Below, piece by piece: positions 50,913-59,839 of a stretch of DNA of 64,000 nucleotides. Each line of letters begins with the position of its first letter. Positions within the stretch are counted from its first letter, which is position 1. Under the pieces are notes generated by a model that worked only from the letters and a program-made list of their open reading frames with translations, was not told the origin of the DNA and ran no database searches. The DNA is from Acidobacteriota bacterium (GTDB taxonomy: Bacteria; Acidobacteriota; Blastocatellia; Pyrinomonadales; Pyrinomonadaceae), in the NCBI GenBank assembly GCA_016716435.1, contig JADJWI010000003.1:1256231-1320230 (forward strand), written 5' to 3'. The position numbers were made by a program, and so were the translations under genes.

Positions 50913-51860
50913 ATGTTAGACGCAATTACAACCAGAACGAATAAAGGCACGCTGCCGAAATATGATTACCGCGAAACGATCGTCGCCTCGCGGCGGGTGA
51001 ACTGGGCGATCGAGGACATCATCGGCGGCGATAAGAAGCTCGACTTCAGCAAGCGGTTCATGCCCGAATCGCTCGCTCGAGTCGATGGGCTTGGTTTTAT
51101 GAACGAAGACGAAAAGCGAGTGCTGAACCAGATACGCGGCCACGCATATCTGTCGATCTTCGGGCTCGTTGAGGAGTTCATCCTGCCGTTCGTGCTCGAC
51201 CACGTAAGGCCGTCGCTCGATAAGGACGACTATCGGGTCCGGGCATTCCTGCAGTTCGCCACAGAAGAGGCGAAGCACATTCAGCTTTTCAAGCGGTTCA
51301 GCCGCGAGTTTCAAGAGAACTTTGGCACCGAGTGCAAGGTGATCGGACCGGCAGCCGAAGTGGCTAAAGCCGTTCTTTCGCACGGGCCGCTCGGCGTGGC
51401 CCTTGTGATCCTCCACATCGAATGGATGACGCAGCGGCATTACCTGGACAGCATCAAGAACGACCAGGATCTCGATGCGCAGTTCAAGAGCCTGCTCAAG
51501 CATCACTGGCTCGAGGAAGCGCAGCACGCGAAGCTCGACACGATGATGATCGAGGCTCTTGCGTCGGGAATGACCGAAGCCGAGATCAAGACGGGCGTCG
51601 CGGACTACCTCGACATCGGCGGTTTTCTCGACAACGGCCTCAGGCAGCAGACGCTGTTTGACCTTGAGGCTTTCGAGGCGGCAACGGGCCGTACGCTGAC
51701 CGAAACGGAACGCGAGGAGTTCATCGCTGTCCAGCATCAGGCAAATCGCTGGACGTATCTCGGCACCGGGATGTCGCACCCTAAGTTTCTCGAAACGGTC
51801 GGAGCCCTTGACCCGGCCGAGCGGGAAAAGCTCGAAGAAGTAGTTCCGGCATTTTGCTAA
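50913..51860 (+). CDS. AurF/CmlI-like diiron oxygenase (ferritin-like fold)
   Basis: A 315-residue helical protein with a complete set of carboxylate/histidine ligands. These are E87 or E88 (LVEEF), E119 and H122 (TEEAKH), E170 (LHIEW), H198, E202 and H205 (HHWLEEAQH). The H-x3-E-x2-H element with an extra histidine is the hallmark of AurF-type N-oxygenases, which have seven protein ligands, as opposed to six in most other diiron proteins. AurF and CmlI oxidise aryl amines to nitro groups. The substrate here is unknown. It has an AAGGAG site 8 bases before ATG and lies directly upstream of the OsmC gene. Confidence 0.78.
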   Translation: MLDAITTRTNKGTLPKYDYRETIVASRRVNWAIEDIIGGDKKLDFSKRFMPESLARVDGLGFMNEDEKRVLNQIRGHAYLSIFGLVEEFILPFVLDHVRPSLDKDDYRVRAFLQFATEEAKHIQLFKRFSREFQENFGTECKVIGPAAEVAKAVLSHGPLGVALVILHIEWMTQRHYLDSIKNDQDLDAQFKSLLKHHWLEEAQHAKLDTMMIEALASGMTEAEIKTGVADYLDIGGFLDNGLRQQTLFDLEAFEAATGRTLTETEREEFIAVQHQANRWTYLGTGMSHPKFLETVGALDPAEREKLEEVVPAFC

Positions 51861-51930
51861 ATGCCCGCACGTGAGGCGGCCCTGCCCGCCTCTTTTCACC
51901 AGACAACAAAGCAATATTTAGGAGAACATT

Positions 51931-52500
51931 ATGCAGACAGCACAGAAAGAACAGAAGATAGTTAACGGCGTCAACGTGACGGAGCTTTTCGAGACGATCG
52001 ATGCCATCGGTGGAAACAAAGAGATCGCCAAATTCAATTTCCGGGCGAAGAACAAATGGATCAACGGCGGCCAGAACGAGACGGTCGTAAACGACTATGA
52101 CGGAGCTTGCCAGACGTTCCGCCGCGACACGCCGTTCGTTTTCCGGAAAGATGAACCCGCGATCCTGCTCGGCACCGATACCGGAGCGAACCCGGTCGAG
52201 TATGTACTCGCCGCGCTCGCCGGTTGCTTGACGACCAGCCTCGTTTACCACGCGGCGGCGAAAGGCATCAAGGTCGATGAGGTCGAATCAACCTACTCGG
52301 GCAACCTCGACCTCCGCGGATTTCTCGGTATGGACCCGAACGTCCGGAACGGATATAGCGACATCAAGATCGAGTTTCGGGTCAAAGGTGATGCGACCGA
52401 CGAGCAGCTCGAGGAGCTTGTCCGCGTGGCGGAGCGGCGATCGCCGGTCTATGACGTCGTCTCAAAAAGCGTTCCGGTGACGGTTACGGTCGCTCGGTAA
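51931..52500 (+). CDS. OsmC family peroxidase-like protein
   Basis: A 189-residue OsmC/Ohr family member. These proteins reduce organic hydroperoxides with a pair of cysteines. One candidate Cys is in ALAGCLTTSLVYHAAAKGIK (about residue 98), in the usual position. The other Cys, near residue 60 (ACQTF), would fit the partner position. LGTDTGANPVEYVLAALAGC is typical of the OsmC branch. It follows the diiron gene by 70 bases with an AGGAG site, and is followed by a palindromic element and a terminator. Confidence 0.88.
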   Translation: MQTAQKEQKIVNGVNVTELFETIDAIGGNKEIAKFNFRAKNKWINGGQNETVVNDYDGACQTFRRDTPFVFRKDEPAILLGTDTGANPVEYVLAALAGCLTTSLVYHAAAKGIKVDEVESTYSGNLDLRGFLGMDPNVRNGYSDIKIEFRVKGDATDEQLEELVRVAERRSPVYDVVSKSVPVTVTVAR

Positions 52501-52526
52501 AATTTTCGTGAATCCGAACGAACCCA

Positions 52527-52597
52527 TTGCTCGAAAACTATGGATGAACCGCTTCGACACGGTTCTGCACTTAAGGTAACTCCTAGTTTTCGAGCAA
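52527..52597. repeat. 71-nt palindromic element with nested hairpin
   Basis: TTGCTCGAAAACTA at 52527-52540 is the exact inverse complement of TAGTTTTCGAGCAA at 52584-52597 (14 bp). Inside, GAACCG at 52546-52551 pairs with CGGTTC at 52560-52565. It sits between the stop of the OsmC gene and a terminator. It has no gene of its own and could be a structured RNA, a mobile miniature element or a protein-binding palindrome. Confidence 0.7.
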
Positions 52598-52606
52598 AGG
52601 GAAGGC

Positions 52607-52640
52607 AAAAAAGCCGCGGGAATCACTTCCTGCGGCTTTT
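52607..52640. terminator. Strong terminator between OsmC and mglA (convergent)
   Basis: AAAAGCCGCGGGAA and TTCCTGCGGCTTTT form a stem with T-runs on both strands, so it can end both converging transcripts. Confidence 0.85.
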
Positions 52641-52659
52641 ATCTTTTACATTGAACTAC

Positions 52660-53244
52660 TTAGGTTTTGCGGAGCTCGGTAAGCACCTGCTTGGCGACGG
52701 CCTTTAGGGTATCGAAAACGCCGGTTCCGACGGGCGCCACTGCTTCATATACGGGTTCGCCCTTTTTCTGGAGCTCATAGGTCAGGTCCTCGACCGGCAC
52801 CGCTCCGGGAAGGTCGCGTTTGTTTAGCTGCAGCACGTATGGCAACTGCATCAGGTCATAGCCTTGCGTCTGCAAATTTTCTTCCAGGTTATAGAGCGAT
52901 TCAACGTTTGCGTCCATACGCTCTTCCTGGCTATCGGCGACAAAGACAACGCCGTCAACGCCTTTGAGGATGAGCTTTCGGGAGGCGTCGTAATAGACCT
53001 GGCCAGGGACGGTATATAGGTGAAAACGCGTCTTAAAGCCGCGGACCGTTCCGAGCTCGAGCGGCATAAAGTCAAAGAAAAGCGTGCGGTCCGTCTCGGT
53101 CGCAAGGCTGATCAGCTTTCCTTTTGCCTGTGGTGCCGTTGAGTCGTAAATGTACTGTAGATTCGTCGTCTTGCCGCAAAGGCCCGGCCCGTAGTAAACG
53201 ATCTTGCAATTTATTTCTCGCGATGCGTAGTTGATAAAGGTCAT
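52660..53244 (-). CDS. mglA: MglA-like Ras-family GTPase
   Basis: A 194-residue small GTPase, the polarity regulator of gliding bacteria. P-loop YYGPGLCGKTTNLQYIY (residues about 17-33), G3-like TVPGQVYYDASRK with the bacterial-MglA TVPGQ, and LNKRDL as G4 are all present. MglA recruits motility machinery to the cell pole in Myxococcus; its activator MglB is encoded immediately upstream. The gap to mglB is 33 bases. Confidence 0.93.
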   Translation of the reverse strand: MTFINYASREINCKIVYYGPGLCGKTTNLQYIYDSTAPQAKGKLISLATETDRTLFFDFMPLELGTVRGFKTRFHLYTVPGQVYYDASRKLILKGVDGVVFVADSQEERMDANVESLYNLEENLQTQGYDLMQLPYVLQLNKRDLPGAVPVEDLTYELQKKGEPVYEAVAPVGTGVFDTLKAVAKQVLTELRKT

Positions 53245-53277
53245 GGCTCTGCTTGGGGCTATTTCAAAGTAAATGTA

Positions 53278-53760
53278 CTAGCTGAAAAGGCTATCGATAT
53301 CTTCGTCCGTGATGTCGGCAAATGCCGAAGCACTGCTTGCTGCGAAGGCCTGAGATTGACTTGCTGCTTCTTCAAGGATCGCCGCCACCTCGTAGCTGGC
53401 GCGTTTTGTTCTTAGTTTTACAAGGCCGAGGGTCGAACGCTCATCGAAGACCACAACGAGAAGGCTGCGTCCGATGACGCTTATAAATATGCTCTCGCGT
53501 TCACCTTCGTGAAACACGGCAGGGAAACCGTCCTCGCCGATGAGCTTTGCCATGCTGTTGGTCGCGGCGACGTTGCCGGCGGCGAGCGAGGCAAAGCTGG
53601 TCGTGTCCATATCGCCGATATCGCCATTGAACGCGATGGTCTGGCCATCCCGGTCAACGAGGAAAACAACGCGGGCGACGCACTCGACACACAAGCGTGC
53701 GAGCACTGTCTTCAGTTTCTGAAACTCTTGTTCCTGCAGGATAAAGGGCGAATGGGCCAT
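53278..53760 (-). CDS. mglB: MglB-like roadblock/LC7 domain protein
   Basis: A 160-residue roadblock/LC7 protein that acts as a GTPase-activating protein for MglA. The domain spans about residues 10-115 (VVFLVDRDGQTIAFNGDIGD and SIFISVIGRSLLVVVFDERS), followed by an acidic C-terminal tail (ADITDEDIDSLFS). The ATG at 53760 is used; a GTG just before could also start. The gene pair mglB-mglA supports the assignment. Confidence 0.9.
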   Translation of the reverse strand: MAHSPFILQEQEFQKLKTVLARLCVECVARVVFLVDRDGQTIAFNGDIGDMDTTSFASLAAGNVAATNSMAKLIGEDGFPAVFHEGERESIFISVIGRSLLVVVFDERSTLGLVKLRTKRASYEVAAILEEAASQSQAFAASSASAFADITDEDIDSLFS

Positions 53761-53763
53761 CAC

Positions 53764-53984
53764 GTGTTTACCCGAAAATTAAGGGTGAAATAAGAACTAT
53801 GCGGATCCGCAACTTCCTCGAAAGGTTGGAGGGAAGGTCGAACGACCAACTATAAAGGTAGCACACGGCGAAGCGACCAAACAAGATGTTTTTAAACTTT
53901 TTTACCAAAAATCTTGAGGTTTCGGGCGATTAGAAATATGATGCGAACGGCTTTGCTTTTCACAAAAGCCGGAAATGTTTCAAA
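53764..53984. promoter_or_regulatory. Divergent region between mglB and glmR
   Basis: About 220 bases, AT-rich near 53870-53960, probably with promoters for both divergent operons. No specific motif or RNA structure was recognised. Confidence 0.35.
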
Positions 53985-55037
53985 ATGATACACGAATTTG
54001 ACCGAAATGCTGGGATCGTAGCTATCGGTGGCGGCAATGGGCTCTCAACTCTTTTGTCCGGCCTCAAGGCGTTTGCTGCCAATAAAGGCGATGTTGCCGG
54101 GCCGGTTGGCGAGCTCTCGGCGATCGTTGCGGTCTCGGACGATGGCGGGAGTTCGGGACGGCTTCGCGATGAACTGGATATGCCACCGCCGGGCGATATC
54201 CGTAATTGCCTGGTCGCACTTTCCGAGGATTCGCATCTGCTTTCTCAGCTTTTTCGGCACCGGTTCAGCGGGGAAGGCGAACTCGCCGGCCATAATTTCG
54301 GCAACTTGTTCCTTGCAGCTCTTTCTGAGGTGACGGGCGATTTTTCAGAAGCGGTTCGGCTTTCGGCAGAGATCCTTGCGACGAAAGGCCACCTCTATCC
54401 GGCGACGAGCACCAATGTCCGCATTGCCGCCAGGACGATCGATGGCGAAACGATCAAAGGCGAAACTAAGATCGGAAAATGCGGGAAGAAGATCGAGCGG
54501 CTCTTTCTAGAACCGGCCGAGTGCGAACCGCTTCCCGCGGCTCTAGACGCGATCAAGAAAGCGGACCTGATCACCGTCGGGCCGGGCTCGCTTTACACAA
54601 GCATTATGCCGCCGCTGCTGGTTCCGGGTATCCGGCGGGCAATGATCGAATCTGACGCCGTAAAGGTCTTTATTTGCAATCTGATGACACAGCCCGGCGA
54701 AACAGACGGCATGACCGGCCGCAGGCATCTGGAGGTTGTTAAAGAGCATATCCCGGAACTTCAATTCGATTTCCTGATCGTAAACGACCGCGTGGTCTCC
54801 GAACGGCAGGCTGAGCTTTATCTTCGCGAAGGTGCCCAGCAGATCGGCGTACATGGTTCGATGAACGAAGAAGAGATCGAAGGTGCGGCCGTTATCAAGC
54901 GAGATCTGCTTGATTCGGGCGAAAAGGTCAGGCACGACCCCGCGAAGCTTGCGCGGACAGTTCTTGGTTGCCTCCGGAGCGAGCAAAACCGTATGATCCT
55001 TAACTCCGAAACCCCGGAGATCGGCACTGTTGCGTGA
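53985..55037 (+). CDS. glmR: YvcK/GlmR-type gluconeogenesis and cell wall factor (CofD family)
   Basis: A 350-residue protein of the YvcK/CofD family. VAIGGGNGLSTLLSGLKAF is the N-terminal nucleotide-sugar loop, VSDDGGSSGRLRDELDM the second motif, and DLITVGPGSLYTSIMPPLLV the C-terminal family motif. In Bacillus subtilis YvcK (GlmR) binds UDP-GlcNAc and stimulates GlmS. The gene is directly followed by glmU and glmS, so the same role fits here. The name glmR is given from that context. Confidence 0.9.
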   Translation: MIHEFDRNAGIVAIGGGNGLSTLLSGLKAFAANKGDVAGPVGELSAIVAVSDDGGSSGRLRDELDMPPPGDIRNCLVALSEDSHLLSQLFRHRFSGEGELAGHNFGNLFLAALSEVTGDFSEAVRLSAEILATKGHLYPATSTNVRIAARTIDGETIKGETKIGKCGKKIERLFLEPAECEPLPAALDAIKKADLITVGPGSLYTSIMPPLLVPGIRRAMIESDAVKVFICNLMTQPGETDGMTGRRHLEVVKEHIPELQFDFLIVNDRVVSERQAELYLREGAQQIGVHGSMNEEEIEGAAVIKRDLLDSGEKVRHDPAKLARTVLGCLRSEQNRMILNSETPEIGTVA

Positions 55038-55090
55038 CATAAGCGTGCATTATTCGTATCATTTCACTTTCTTGTTGATCGACAACTGAA

Positions 55091-56506
55091 ATGCAAAACG
55101 AATCACCGGGAAACAAGCCGATAGACGTTCTTATCCTCGCCGCCGGGCTTGGAACGCGAATGCGTTCGAGCATTGCAAAGGTATTGCATAAGCTTGGCGA
55201 AACCCCGCTAATTAATCACGTTTGCCGCTCGGCCGCCGCTCTCGGGCCGGAAAAGATATATGTCGTTGTCGGGCATCAGGCAGATGACGTTAAGAAAGCT
55301 GTGCTTGAGGAGATCGACGAAGACAGGGTCGAGTTTGTCACTCAAAAAGAGCAACTCGGGACTGGCGACGCGGTCAATGCGGCCCGCGAGCACTTCACCG
55401 ATCGCGATTCGACGCTTCTGATCCTTTCGGGCGACGTTCCGCTCATCCGGCACGAAACGCTCGCATCTCTCGTTCAGTATCATCACAATCACCGCGGACG
55501 CGGGGCCACAGCGACCCTTTTGACCGTCAAGCTTAAAGACCCGACCGGCTACGGGCGCGTTGTACGCTCGAACGAAGGGCTCTTCGACCGGATAGTCGAG
55601 CAGAAGGATGCTTCGAACGTTGAGCTTGAGATCAATGAGATCAATGCCGGGATCTATTGCTTTGATTCGCGAAAGCTCTTTGCGGCCCTGGCGGAGGTCA
55701 AGAACGACAACGCGCAAGGCGAGTATTATTTGACCGACGTTCCGGCGATGCTGCTCGAGGCTGGCGAGGACGTTTCGGTTTACAGCCACGGCGATCATAA
55801 GGAGATCGAGGGTGTTAATAACCGAGCCCAGCTTGCCGAAATGGAGCGTGTGCTCAGGCGGCGGACGGTCCAGCGGCTGATGCTTGACAGCGGCGTCACG
55901 TTCATCGACCCGAAAAGCGCTTATATCAGCGAGCGGGCGAAATTTGGGCGGGACACGATCGTTTATCCGAACGTTACGATCGAAGGCACCACGGAGATCG
56001 GCGACGGATGCACGATCCGCCAGGGCACACGCCTGACCAACGCGCGGGTCGGCCACGGCGTCGAAATACTTGATAACTGCGTGGTGGTGGATTCCGAGAT
56101 CGGAAATGATTGCACGGTCGGCCCGATGGCCCATCTTCGCGGAAACGCCCTGATGATGGAAGGAGCAAAGGTGGGCAATTTTGTCGAGATGAAAAAGACC
56201 CGGCTCGGCCGCGGCTCGAAGGCGAACCACCTGACATATCTCGGCGATGCAACCATCGGCGACAAGACGAACATCGGAGCCGGGACGATCACGTGCAACT
56301 TTGACGGCAAGAACAAGCACGAAACTCACATCGGCAACGACGTAAAGATCGGCTCGGACACAATGCTCGTCGCCCCGGTAAAGGTCGGCGACGGCGCCGC
56401 AACCGGAGCTGGAAGTGTTGTGACGAAAGATGTCGAGCCGAACAAGCTCGCAGTTGGGGCTCCGGCGCGAGCTATTAAGACGCTCAAGACCGACGACGCT
56501 TCGTAA
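55091..56506 (+). CDS. glmU: Bifunctional GlcNAc-1-phosphate uridyltransferase / GlcN-1-P acetyltransferase
   Basis: A 471-residue bifunctional enzyme making UDP-GlcNAc. The N-terminal uridyltransferase has ILAAGLGTRMRSSIAKVLHK (about residues 15-34) and GDVPLI. The C-terminal acetyltransferase is a left-handed hexapeptide helix from about residue 255 (GRDTIVYPNVTIEGTTEIGD onward), with GDATIGDKTNIGAGTITCNF as family motif. It is 53 bases after glmR and 17 bases before glmS. Confidence 0.96.
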   Translation: MQNESPGNKPIDVLILAAGLGTRMRSSIAKVLHKLGETPLINHVCRSAAALGPEKIYVVVGHQADDVKKAVLEEIDEDRVEFVTQKEQLGTGDAVNAAREHFTDRDSTLLILSGDVPLIRHETLASLVQYHHNHRGRGATATLLTVKLKDPTGYGRVVRSNEGLFDRIVEQKDASNVELEINEINAGIYCFDSRKLFAALAEVKNDNAQGEYYLTDVPAMLLEAGEDVSVYSHGDHKEIEGVNNRAQLAEMERVLRRRTVQRLMLDSGVTFIDPKSAYISERAKFGRDTIVYPNVTIEGTTEIGDGCTIRQGTRLTNARVGHGVEILDNCVVVDSEIGNDCTVGPMAHLRGNALMMEGAKVGNFVEMKKTRLGRGSKANHLTYLGDATIGDKTNIGAGTITCNFDGKNKHETHIGNDVKIGSDTMLVAPVKVGDGAATGAGSVVTKDVEPNKLAVGAPARAIKTLKTDDAS

Positions 56507-56523
56507 AGTTTTAGATTTTATTT

Positions 56524-58386
56524 ATGTGCGGAATTGTTGGATACGTTGGAAATAAGCAGGTTGTGCCGTTGATCATCGATGGCCTTCGGAAGCTCGAGTA
56601 TCGTGGTTACGACTCGGCGGGCATTGCGGTCGTTGATGAGGGCGGGCATCTGGAATTGCGGCGGGCCGAAGGTAAGCTCCGCAATCTTGAAGAGGCGATC
56701 AGGCTGAGCCCGCTCGATGGCACCTATGGCATTGGCCACACGCGATGGGCGACCCACGGCCGGCCGACCGAAGAGAACGCACATCCGCACCGTGACCAAT
56801 CAGGCAAGGTCGTCGTCGTCCATAATGGGATCATCGAGAATTACCTCGCACTCAAGGAACGGCTCGCGGCCGAAGGCCATGATTTCAAGACCGAGACGGA
56901 CACCGAGGTCGTCGCCCATCTGATCGGGCATTACATCGATAAGGAAGGCCTGTCGCTCGAGCTTGCCGTGCGGCGTGCGGTCGCCGAACTCCGCGGGATC
57001 TTTGCTCTTTCGATCATCTCGGTCGATGAGCCGGATACCGTGATCGCGGTCCGCGAGGGGCCGCCGGTCGTCATCGGGCTCGGCGACGGCGAGTTCTTTG
57101 TCGCTTCGGACATACCGCCGATCCTTGCACATACGCGCGACGTATTCTTCCTCGGCGATCGCGAGATAGCGGTGCTGACGAAAGAGAGCGTACGCGTTAC
57201 GGACTTTGACGGCAACGCGGTCGAGCCGCAGCGGCAGCGGATCACCTGGGACCCGATCATGGCGGAGAAAGGCGGCTTTAAACACTTCATGCTCAAAGAG
57301 ATATACGAGCAGCCGCGAGCCGTCCGCGATACCGTTCAGGGCCGGGTCTCGCTCGATACGGGCCGTGTTTATCTCGACGAGATGGACATCTCCGAGGAGG
57401 AATTTCGCTCGATCTCGTCGATAAAGATCGCCGCCTGCGGAACGTCATGGCACGCCGGGCTCGCCGGAAAGTATATGCTCGAGAATCTCGCCCGGGTGCC
57501 GGTCGAGGTCGATTACGCCTCGGAGTTTCGCTATCGCGATCCGGTTCTGAGCGAGAACGACCTGCTGATCGTCATCTCGCAATCGGGTGAGACCGCGGAC
57601 ACCATCGCCGCGATGCGCGAAGCACGGCAGCAGGGCTGCAAGGTGCTCGCCGTCTGCAATGTGCAGGGTTCGATGATCCACCGCGAGGCGGACGGCACCA
57701 TCCTGACCCACGCCGGTCCGGAGATCGGCGTTGCCTCGACCAAAGCTTTCACGGCGCAGATGATCGCGCTTTATCTTTTTGCTCTCTACCTCGGCGAACT
57801 TCGCGGGACGATAAATGAAGATGAGGCCAAGCGGCTGGCACAGGACCTTGCCGAGTTGCCGCTTAAGATCGAGCAGTTGCTCAATGACGCCGACTCGATC
57901 GAAGATCTTTCGAAGGAGTTTTTCCGTGTGCAAGATTTCCTGTATCTCGGCCGCGGCATCAATTTCCCGGTTGCCCTTGAGGGAGCTCTTAAGCTCAAGG
58001 AGATCAGCTACATTCACGCCGAGGGCTACCCGGCGGGTGAGATGAAGCACGGGCCGAATGCACTTATCGACGAGAAACTGCCGGTCGTCGTCGTCAACAC
58101 CCGCGAAAATGGAAATGCGGGCAGCGAGCTTCGATATGAGAAAACGCACTCGAACATCGTCGAGGTGAAAGCCCGCGACGGCATTGTCATCGCCGTGCTG
58201 ACCGAAGGCGACGGAATGAGCTCAAAGGTCGCCGACCACGTTATCGAAATACCCGAAACATCTGACCTCCTCGGGCCCGTGCTTTCGGTCGTCCCGCTCC
58301 AACTTCTGGCTTATCACATCGCCGTCCGCCGCGGCTGCGATGTCGATCAGCCAAGAAATCTGGCGAAGTCGGTGACGGTCGAATGA
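56524..58386 (+). CDS. glmS: Glutamine-fructose-6-phosphate aminotransferase
   Basis: A 620-residue enzyme that makes glucosamine-6-phosphate. Cys2 after the initiator Met (MCGIVGYVG) is the glutaminase nucleophile. RGYDSAG and the two SIS domains (ACGTSWHAG, SQSGETADT, and the C-terminal half with ASTKAFTAQM) are intact, and the C-terminus ends PRNLAKSVTVE as in typical GlmS. It follows glmU by only 17 bases, so there is no room for a glmS ribozyme. The ATGA overlap at its stop leads to the next frame. Confidence 0.97.
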   Translation: MCGIVGYVGNKQVVPLIIDGLRKLEYRGYDSAGIAVVDEGGHLELRRAEGKLRNLEEAIRLSPLDGTYGIGHTRWATHGRPTEENAHPHRDQSGKVVVVHNGIIENYLALKERLAAEGHDFKTETDTEVVAHLIGHYIDKEGLSLELAVRRAVAELRGIFALSIISVDEPDTVIAVREGPPVVIGLGDGEFFVASDIPPILAHTRDVFFLGDREIAVLTKESVRVTDFDGNAVEPQRQRITWDPIMAEKGGFKHFMLKEIYEQPRAVRDTVQGRVSLDTGRVYLDEMDISEEEFRSISSIKIAACGTSWHAGLAGKYMLENLARVPVEVDYASEFRYRDPVLSENDLLIVISQSGETADTIAAMREARQQGCKVLAVCNVQGSMIHREADGTILTHAGPEIGVASTKAFTAQMIALYLFALYLGELRGTINEDEAKRLAQDLAELPLKIEQLLNDADSIEDLSKEFFRVQDFLYLGRGINFPVALEGALKLKEISYIHAEGYPAGEMKHGPNALIDEKLPVVVVNTRENGNAGSELRYEKTHSNIVEVKARDGIVIAVLTEGDGMSSKVADHVIEIPETSDLLGPVLSVVPLQLLAYHIAVRRGCDVDQPRNLAKSVTVE

Positions 58387-58880
58387 CCCAAGGCCCCAAG
58401 TTTGTCGATTTCCCGGAAACGCACTTGGCCGGTGTCTGCCTCCGCATGTCCCATTTCAAAGATCGGGGCTACCAAGCGAACTCTGGAGAATATTCCGAGC
58501 CGCCTCGCCGTTTATCGCCGGGCCGGCTCGCCGTGAATCGTTTCCGGTTCGGATCCGAGCGATATTCTTTCGCGCGGTTTACGATCCGTCAGCCGAGTTC
58601 GATAAGGACGGCAGCCGCCAAGAGTCGAACGCCGATCCCGGCGGCATACCGGATTCGTGTTGGTTACTCAAAAGAAGTCCGAAAATGGAGGAATTACTCC
58701 GCAGGCCGAAACGTGATCGTTCCTTTACGGGGAATAGCTGCCCGGCCAGAATCTCACCTCGATGTCGGAACCCTTCGCAATATTCTTGAGAACGCGGCGA
58801 TCCCAGTTCGATGACTGGAAGAACGGATACTGATTCCAATCCTTTGCCGCCAGGGCCCAATATCTGATTCAAGAATGAAG
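58383..58880 (+). pseudogene. GyrI-like effector-binding domain protein, multiply frameshifted
   Basis: The first 25 codons read MTQGPKFVDFPETHLAGVCL and then RMSHFKD, then the frame changes. Other frames give LWRIF and VYDPSAEFDKD, with a fragment FLYGEWLPG further on. In order these resemble a GyrI/AraC-effector domain (P-x-x-x-LxGxxLxMS, LWxxFMPxR, FxPxxEFexWAAVEV, YGEWLPxSGY). At least four frame changes are needed to join them, spread over 58460-58860. The fragments are in correct order. The gene overlaps glmS by 4 bases. Bad sequence or true decay cannot be told apart, but the preserved words argue for recent error. Confidence 0.5.
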
Positions 58881-59827
58881 GCAATTGTCAATGAATTCGG
58901 CGGGCCTGAGGTGCTCGGACTTGCGGAGGTTGAAACGCCGAGCCCGGCGGATGGACGGGTGCTCGTCCGCGTTAAGGCGGCGGGTGTGAATCCTGTCGAT
59001 ACCTACATTCGTTCGGGCATACATGCTGTAAAGCCCAAGTTGCCCTACACACCGGGAAAAGATGGTGCCGGGGTCGTCGAAGCGGTCGGTCCGGGAGTGC
59101 GGCGATTTCGCCGGAGACCATGTTTACATCGCCGATACGCTGACCGGTACCTACGCAGAATATGCTCTTTGCCGAGAGGATCAGCTCGGGCGGCTTCCGG
59201 AGAACGTTTCGTTCGAAGCCGGTGCCGGGTGTTTTCGCCCTATGCCACTGCCTATCGGGGCTGTTTCAAAAGGCCGGAGCGAAGATAGGCGAGACCGTTC
59301 TTGTCCACGGAGCCTCAGGCGGTGTTGGGATCGCGGCGGTTCAGTGGGCAAAGAGTGCAGGAATGTGTGATCGGCACTGCAAGCACCGAGGAGGGCCGAT
59401 CGCTTGCAATGGCGAACGGTGCTGATGCGGTGTTCGACCACTCGGATGACGGGCATTACGCGGCGATCATGGAATTCACCGATGGCAAAGGCTGCGATGT
59501 CATTCTTGAGATGCTGGCGAACGTGAATCTTGAGAATGACTTCGAGGCTCTCGCAAAGTATGGACGGATCGTCGTTATCGGCAGCCGCGGAAGCCTTGAG
59601 TTCACGCCACGGCTGGCGATGACCAAAGAAGCGACGATCCTCGGGATGTCACTTTTCAATGCCGCTCCGCACGAAATGGCAGAGATCCACCGTGCCATCG
59701 AGAATGGTCTCGAGACCGGTGTGGTTGCTCCGGTCATCAGTAAGACATTCACGCTAGGCGAAGCACCGGAGGCACACCGCGAAGTTATCGAAGGCAAAAG
59801 CCCAGGGAAGATAGTATTACTGACATA
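58875..59827 (+). pseudogene. Zinc-independent quinone oxidoreductase (MDR family), with about four frameshifts
   Basis: The N-terminal 80 residues read MKAIVNEFGGPEVLGLAEVE and end near GVVEAVGPGV in one frame. AGDHVYIADTLTGTYAEYAL follows in a second frame. FSPYATAYRG appears in the first frame again, then LFQKAGAKIGETVLVHGASG in a third, and CVIGTASTEEGRSLAMANGA to the end in the original frame. Joined, they give a complete medium-chain NADPH:quinone reductase of about 318 residues with the NADP motif GASGGVG. The breaks are near 59105, 59225, 59262 and 59363. Confidence 0.75.
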
Positions 59828-59839
59828 AGAGGGCCATCG

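Noticed and set aside
55208..56329. 373-codon open frame on the minus strand
   Set aside because: It is antisense to glmU, an unambiguous gene; it has no recognisable domain.
56507..56523. glmS ribozyme
   Set aside because: Only 17 bases separate glmU and glmS, too short for the ribozyme.
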